Of a stretch of 64,000 nucleotides of DNA, positions 57,931 to 64,000 are shown in pieces (the stretch's first letter is position 1; each line of letters starts with the position of its first letter). The notes beneath the pieces are model-generated. The model saw only the letters and a list, made by a program, of their open reading frames with translations. It searched no databases and was not told the DNA's origin. Made by a program: the position numbers and the translations under genes. The DNA comes from Byssothecium circinans (taxonomy: Eukaryota; Ascomycota; Dothideomycetes; Pleosporales; Massarinaceae): contig ML977007.1 in assembly GCA_010015675.1 (NCBI GenBank), forward strand, positions 276,016-340,015, in the 5' to 3' direction.

Positions 57931-60900
57931 CAGAACAGCTCCGAAAACCAACATGACTCTCCGTTTGTGTTGTTTTGGAGGCCGACGGTTTCAGGACAGG
58001 CATACTTTGCGTGACTTGAATAGTTGGAAAAGGCGGACTCCCACATGTTAGGTATTGAGTATGTCTTTTGATACGAAGAGGGAACTCCGCTCTTGGTGTT
58101 ATATTGGATTTAGAAAGGACTTCAGAACAAGCATGTTCTGTTGGGTCATCTCTTTGTTGAACGTCCAACATCTTTTCTTTCTACTCGAATTTCTGAAGCG
58201 AGCGTCCAGACACAGATCTTTTAAAGGAGTTTTCGCTTTCAACACAGCACAGACCCACACATTGTTTGAAGTGATCTAGGGTTTTGATCCAAGGAAGTCC
58301 CGTAATGTAGCAGGCCGCTTGTTTCTCGTAAAATATTCCGGTAGAGGTATTGAAGGAGGGGAGGAAGGCGAAGGTAGACAATAAGATCTGGAGTGCCGCT
58401 CTAGGATCTCCATGGGTGGGAATTATTTGTCCTTCTGGAGACTCAGGAAAGAAAAGGTATTCGGATAAATGCCGCCCAATCCCCTAATCAATCTTGGGTA
58501 AGGAGCAACCTCTAATCCAACCGGTCGGCCAGCCCCACAGCCAAACCACCCAAGATTGTTTTGACGTAGAACCGAGGAAGTGTCGCCCAACCCGTCATTT
58601 GAACGCCGGAACTCATATAATTGCACAATGGTCGGCAGACCCTACCCTGCGCTGTTCCGACGAGTTCGACAAGAATTTGACGAGCGTATTGAATATTTAT
58701 AGGTACAGCAATAAATGTAATGGGATATTTGGATTGGAAGACACATTCGACCAGATCGTTGTTATGCAAAACCAGCTGCTGGTTTTGGCTTATCCACGTT
58801 TCACAAAACCAGCCGCTGGTTTTCGCTTACTCCGCCTTACAGTCCTGGACCGGCCGCATCAGCTAGTGTTTGGGAGGGGAACGGAGGTTCGCATCAGAGA
58901 AAAGCCTTATGGCTTTTATGGACGGATTCAACAGTTAGATTTATATATTGTGCACCAATGTCCACCAAGTCATGTGCAAGGTCCTCTTAGGTTTTGATTT
59001 TCGTCGTGCCTTAGTGGAAAGAAATGCCGGGGAGAGAGCCACCGTAGTCCTGGAATTCTTGAACTACACGCTCCGGGATGACGGTGAGATTTCCCAGACG
59101 GCCTTGAAGTCATCAGGCTTCCAAATCCACCTTTTAGTAGACTGCAACTGTCGTGATATTTTGACGAGGGAAAAGCATAGCACCTTGAACTGTACCGCCG
59201 CCAGTTCATTACTTTAGGCGATGAAATATTTTCAAGGCCGTTGTCTGTTTGTGCCCTTAGCTAGTTTGAGACAAAACTTTTGATCCAGAAGCTACAGCAC
59301 ATTTAATTTGAGGATTTGAGGCGGTGACTCCATGGCCTACGAACGCCCTCATTTTATTCTCGAGGCGCAAACATAACACAGCTCTTAGTCGTCTAGGCAC
59401 GAGGGCAGATTATCAACCTGTACGTCCACGGAATTCGAATAGTCCATTTGGTGTGGATCTTAACATTTTTGTTGTGCCGAAGTTTCAGTGCTGGGATATG
59501 TCTAGAGACCATAGAGTGAGAGGTTTTGGAAGCCTTGTGTGGTAGGAAAGCAGAAGCTCCGCGACACTGCGCCATATTTAAACGCACAATTTCGTTTAAT
59601 AAACTCCGGAACATAGCATCTTGGACTTGCTTATTTGAATATTTTGGTAGAAAGATGCTGGTAAGACTTTGATATAGCGAAGTCAAAAAATTGTGAGGCG
59701 AAAAGTTCAGATATTTTGATCACCCGGGAAAAGTGTGAGGGAGGACAGTGAGCTAGCGTAGCTCACACAACTCAATTCGGCCCATGGCGTGGGATACTCG
59801 TAGAAGGGAAGTATATTTGGTAGCCGAAGCAATTGTATTCTTTTCTGTACTAATAAAAGAGTGTGGTGTACATGACGTGTCCGTAGCTGGTGTTGAAACC
59901 AGCTACTATCTACCAATCTGACCCTGTGACTATAGGTTGAGCTGTTGGTCACTCTGTGCCACGGCACAACAGGAAGGCGCTCATGAATCGGATATCGAAA
60001 GCGTTTGAGAAGAACTCTACTCCACTTTGCCATATGCCTCTTTATTATTGTCTGCCAGGGGAATGTGTTGGAGATGAAGGGCTGAATAGAGCATGAACCT
60101 CCATTTGCTTCACTTGTGAAGAAAAGGTATGTAATCGCTCCATCATTGTAAATTTAGTAGAGTCGCCATTCAGCTGTTTTCAGATTTCATACTTTCCTCC
60201 AAGAAGACGGGTTATAGAGGAAATACACCCAATCTCATTAGCTATGATCTTTGCTGCTTTCTAACATACCTTGTGTATCTTCATACTTTAATCAACTTCG
60301 GGGTAAAGTGTGTGTGGAGGAATAGAGTGGAGGGAAGTGGACTTTAAATGTATCAATGTCTGTCGGTCTTCCGACATGTCAACTGAGCTTTGCCCTTTTC
60401 GGTGTTAGGGGAGGCCAGTTCTCCAATCTCATACGTGGGTCTTCCTTCCATTTCATTATTTCTGAGCTCATACAGTAACTGAAGGCAGAGACTTCGAATA
60501 AACATTGCTGCTATCGAGATGGTCTTTCCAAGCAACGCACTTCACACATGGTTCCGTGGAACGTTGACTTTTTGAAAGGAAGACAAGAAGAACATCGCTT
60601 GTCTATGCATGAATTTCTGGGGGAAAACGATCCTTGTGCGTGCCGTATCGCCATTTTAGAATTATTTGCCAAAGGCCAAAGCGAGCGTGTGTAAAGCAAA
60701 GGGACAACAGAGACTGCTAGGTGCTTTAATATATCAGTTGTTGAGTGCTTGCGGCACATGCGTCCAACTGGCGATCGATTCTCGATGATAGTTGTAGTAA
60801 TTTGGCAGAGGTCTAAGATCCTTTGCAGGCTTTCAAACTGCTGACACTGTGCCGGAACCTTTGACACATGGTTGAATCGCAAAATTCTTCCTTTCATGAG

Positions 60901-62399
60901 AAGAAACGCGTTGATTTCTAGATGACTGATTGCTTCAAAGTAGGCCTTGCCGCTCCTATAAATGGCATGGAGTTAATTCCTTGGACATAGAACTGGAGCA
61001 ACGCGCGTTCTACTAATGAACCCCTTTCGAGTACAAACACATGCTCTTTCATGCGAGCGTTTTGTATAACTCAGAGCCAGCAGAACTATACCATGAAAAG
61101 TCCGTGATGAGTCCATAACTTGTACGTGAGGAGAACTCGAGAGCCAGAACTTGCCGTAAGCCACTTGATAAGGACTTTGGACACACTTCCCACCACCCAT
61201 GAGACCTTCCATCCTTTGTTTCTGTATATAATTTTCTAAAGAACTCCCGAACTCCATAGTGAATACCATTGTCCATTTCCCAACCTATGCAAGCCCTTCA
61301 GAATCCTTCGACGTGGCGCTGCTCGCCTGTCAACGTTTTGATCCCTTGCCCTTTGGCTTTTCAGCGACGCCATTTCTTCTGCACTTGTCTTTTTAGAGAA
61401 CGCAAGAAACACCGCCACGACCATAGGTACATCTGCTCGCCATTTGGAATCTCGTCATTCAAAGATGTGAAAAGAGAGGAAAAGCGGACGGAGAACCACC
61501 GTATCCATTCTCTAAGAGATCACCGCTTTAAAGAGCGAGAAGGAAGCGCGGAAAGCTCCATAAGGCTTGGATTGTGTAGTTTTGAGACTTCTTGGGAACT
61601 ATCTGCCGTGGATGTATTCTTTATAGAACGAGTATCTTTGCTGTGAGCGTTCAAGCTCACTCCAAGTCCAACACATATTGAATTCCGGGGTCCGTTTTTG
61701 TTCACAGCCCTGACAAGCAATATATATCGAAGGTGGTTTATAATTCCTGGTTTGGAAGAGCGAGGTCACTCCAGGCATGCGGCATCATGCCTTGCTTTTT
61801 TTTAGTCCTCCCAACTTCCAGAATAAACAATTGTGGAGGAAAATCGAGCTCTGGAGAGGAATTCAGGAGAGCGAAGGTCTCGTGTATTAAGGTGCGATCA
61901 GATAAGACTATATATATAGAGCTAGGATAATAATCATCTAATTACCTAATAAGAGCTCTTATATCCTACGCGACAATAATAAGGATAATTATCTATGTAT
62001 TAACATGTCAAAAGCTGACTAGAATGACTAAACAATTATTGACGGAGGTAGAAGGTTAAGAAGCGAGGCGGGCGCTCTATGTTAAACCAAGAGTTATAGT
62101 TTCTGATACTTGCAATCCTATAGTTAAGGAACGGTGGTCGTTCCCGGCATAGGAGTTAGGTCTTCTTTTTCTCAATAAGTAAATAATCAAAGTCTAACTT
62201 TTATAGAACGTCCACTTGGTGCCACCCTCATGTAAGAGTGATGTTATAGCTTTCAATAGAATTTTAGCTCAAACCTGTCGGGAAACACACATGTACAGTC
62301 AAGAATTCAATTTAAATCTAAGATATTTAAATGTCTATTCTTAAAATATATCTTAGTCTACATTACCAGGTTTAACAAACATAGTTTTAATAACCTTAA
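57931..62399. other. Gene-free stretch, AT-rich towards the end
   Basis: No supported gene. It holds two copies of a 19-nt palindrome (58768-58823) and a weak TATA-type unit at about 60308-60350 (minus strand ATTTAAAG, CCTCCACACACAC, GATTAAAGTATG). From about 61890 to 62399 the sequence is AT-rich and decayed, probably old transposon DNA. Confidence 0.5.
58768..58823. repeat. Two copies of a 19-nt palindrome
   Basis: AAAACCAGCTGCTGGTTTT at 58768-58786 and AAAACCAGCCGCTGGTTTT at 58805-58823. Each has 9-nt arms around a single central base, and the centre differs between copies. Both are followed by TGGCTTA or CGCTTA, so they are also direct repeats 37 bp apart. Confidence 0.9.
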
Positions 62400-62556
62400 T
62401 GTTGGACTGAACAGTACTTGACTGTTCCGGACGGTTCAGTACCGTTCCGGCTTAGCGTCGGCTCCTGCCTATATAGTCGCCTCTCCTGAGCTACACTGCT
62501 CCACACACAATTCATCACGTTCTCATCGCATGCTCTCGGGTCTCTACTGTCCAACA
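62400..62556 (-). mobile_element. Solo LTR, copy 2 (157 bp) with 5-bp target duplication
   Basis: Inverted copy of the LTR at 3324-3480 with exactly the same length. On the plus strand it begins TGTTGGACTG and ends GTCCAACA. CTTAA flanks it on both sides (62395-62399 and 62557-62561). The promoter-like CTATATAGGCAGGAG is preserved on the minus strand. Insertion was into AT-rich decayed sequence. Confidence 0.9.
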
Positions 62557-62561
62557 CTTAA

Positions 62562-62900
62562 GGTTTACGTCTTAGTTCCTTAACTTCCTATAAATATTCC
62601 TTAACGTTACTAGGGTTGTAGCCTACTTGTTTTACTTACTGCAGTCGTGAAATACTTAGACGTACTTGCGCCGAACTGCATCCGAGGATAGAAAGGCTGC
62701 CTGGACAGTGCGGCTCTGAGTTATCCGTACGCAAAATCTTGCTACGCTAAGCAAGGAGCTTGAGGACACGCTGGAGAAGTGAAGAAACTAAAGTGGCGTA
62801 CACATTCCATTACATAGTTTACCCGCTACGAAGACTTTGCCGCGCAGGAAGAATGGACTATGGAATATTGCATTCAATTTGACTTATCACTCGATCCTCG
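62562..62900. other. Gene-free stretch
   Basis: Between the solo LTR and the 3' end of the F-box gene. Nothing recognisable. Confidence 0.5.
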
Positions 62901-63953
62901 CTACGCTAAATGATAGTGCTTCGCGTGCTGGAGAAAATCTGCTTTCGACCAAGCTCGGTATTGCATTCTTAATAGAAAATGTTTAGCATGACAACCTTGG
63001 GGTACCAAACGCGACAACGTAGTGAGATCCATCCCCTCTATCGCATACTCCTCATAGGTCAATTCACATCCTTGGCACCAGAGTCCCTGTTCAGTGCCAC
63101 CATTGAGGAGCGATGGAAAGGGTATGGCACCCATACCGCAGAAGCCATCGTCGGGTCTGACTCCCACATCGTTTATTGTATGAGGGTCCTGCGAAAGTGG
63201 ACACAAAGGCGCTTGTCGGTACCATGTCAACATGTCGATCTTAAAAGGTGGAAGATCCAGGGGGTTCAAAGGATATTTCATCGCCAATGCCTCAAGCGAC
63301 CCATGCACCTTGAGAGCTAGTTCTTTTGCGGCTTTTACGCCGGTAAGTCTTATTGATCGTTGACGAGATTTGCTGCGTGGGACACAGTATTTTCCAGGTA
63401 TGCTCCACATAATGGGCAGCGCCTTCAATTGCTGCTTTGTGAGGCCGAAGCATTCCTGGGCTAACGGCAATGAGATCATCCAGAGAGACTGGTTGACTAC
63501 CAGACATAAAAAGCAGCACCTCTCAGCAGAGAGCAGAAGTAGGAAGGCTCCATATGCGCAGCAGGATATGCATCGCTCAGAATGGAGGGCCGCATGAAGT
63601 GTCGTAACAGAGTGAAGGCTAAGGATCCTCGCCCGATTCAGGATCTCGAAGGTATGACCCGCAGACTTCGCGAGATCTCTATATACTGGGAGAGATTCAA
63701 CGACGGCTTTACCGCGCAGGGAGACGCATGATAGGCGCAATAGGGACTGGAGATCCAGGTATCTGAAAGATTCATGCAGAACTTCGAGAGGTAGGTTGTC
63801 AAGCTTTCCGAGAGGTGATCGGCACTCGCGTTGAATGGTTGTAAATACTAGCTTCGTCGACTCGTCAACTGAGATCACACCATCAATGATGTAACGTGGG
63901 CGGTGTGCCAGGGAAAGGAAGATCTCGTCGTCCGAAAAGTTCCCCTCAGTCAT
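62901..63953 (-). CDS. F-box protein
   Basis: A single exon of 350 aa with an ATG at 63953. The F-box lies at about residues 47-95 (LGKLDNLPLEVLHESFRYLD, LQSLLRLSCVSLRGKAVVES). It binds Skp1 in SCF ubiquitin ligases and brings a target for degradation; the target is unknown. The C-terminal half matches a widespread fungal family: LHSERCISCCAYGAFLLL, Cys pairs CCFLCLV, FGLTKQQLKALPIMWSIPGK, SRQRSIRLTGVKAAKELALK, DGFCGMGAIPFPSLL, LWCQGCE and the terminal WSKADFLQHAKHY. The Cys pairs suggest a zinc site. It appears complete and intact although it lies beside transposon debris. Confidence 0.88.
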   Translation of the reverse strand: MTEGNFSDDEIFLSLAHRPRYIIDGVISVDESTKLVFTTIQRECRSPLGKLDNLPLEVLHESFRYLDLQSLLRLSCVSLRGKAVVESLPVYRDLAKSAGHTFEILNRARILSLHSVTTLHAALHSERCISCCAYGAFLLLLSAERCCFLCLVVNQSLWMISLPLAQECFGLTKQQLKALPIMWSIPGKYCVPRSKSRQRSIRLTGVKAAKELALKVHGSLEALAMKYPLNPLDLPPFKIDMLTWYRQAPLCPLSQDPHTINDVGVRPDDGFCGMGAIPFPSLLNGGTEQGLWCQGCELTYEEYAIEGMDLTTLSRLVPQGCHAKHFLLRMQYRAWSKADFLQHAKHYHLA

Positions 63954-64000
63954 GGCTTTCAGCTTAATGACAAGCCCAACTGCTGGAGAGATCCCCCGTT
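63954..64000. other. Upstream edge of the F-box gene
   Basis: Only 47 bp remain before the window ends, part of the promoter or 5' leader. Confidence 0.5.

Overview
This window reads as chromosomal DNA of a filamentous ascomycete (Pezizomycotina). The signs are short spliceosomal introns of about 47-110 nt with GT...AG ends, fungal-specific protein families (DUF4470/MYND protein, STAND-type N-terminal domain fused to a degenerate ankyrin-like region, CRH-type GH16, Tri3-like acyltransferase, F-box), and transposon remnants with C-to-T style decay like that left by repeat-induced point mutation (RIP). The class within Pezizomycotina cannot be settled from the sequence alone.

Layout. 1-12.7 kb is accessory: the 5' end of a pogo/Fot1-type transposase runs off the left edge, followed by two divergent orphan genes, a 157-bp solo LTR with perfect target duplications, a zinc-finger gene fragment, a broken 2EXR-like gene, a complete but RIP-like-damaged hAT element with terminal repeats and 8-bp target duplications, and a SET-domain gene. 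12.7-32.9 kb is gene-rich: DUF4470/MYND protein, TauD-like dioxygenase, a broken Dal5/Liz1-type MFS transporter, an aldo-keto reductase, a MUP1-like amino-acid permease, a small Cys-rich protein, a secreted M28 aminopeptidase, a STAND-N/ankyrin-like protein and a GPI-anchored CRH-type GH16 transglycosylase. 33-49 kb is gene-poor except for one Tri3-like acyltransferase. 49.3-55.4 kb is a conserved island: Nbp2-like SH3 protein, the RNA polymerase II CTD phosphatase Ssu72 and a kinase-like protein. 55.4-62.9 kb is gene-poor again and ends in a second full-length copy of the 157-bp LTR. An F-box gene closes the window.

The most unusual content lies in the gene-poor stretches at 43.7-48.8, 53.9-55.9 and 56.6-57.9 kb. 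They carry a diverged family of co-oriented short units. On the minus strand each has a TATATAAA-like box, a pyrimidine-rich stretch with a TTC(C)ACAC motif, a (GT)CTAAAAAGC box 52-74 nt after the TATA box, and usually an ATG about 20 nt further on. This looks like repeated compact promoters driving very short reading frames or non-coding RNAs. I do not recognise it as a described element. The units were aligned by eye.

Functional links: the TauD dioxygenase, the Dal5-family transporter relic and the aldo-keto reductase may be the remains of a small catabolic cluster. The permease, secreted aminopeptidase and CRH enzyme fit nutrient uptake and cell-wall remodelling. Nbp2 and Ssu72 are ordinary housekeeping or signalling genes.
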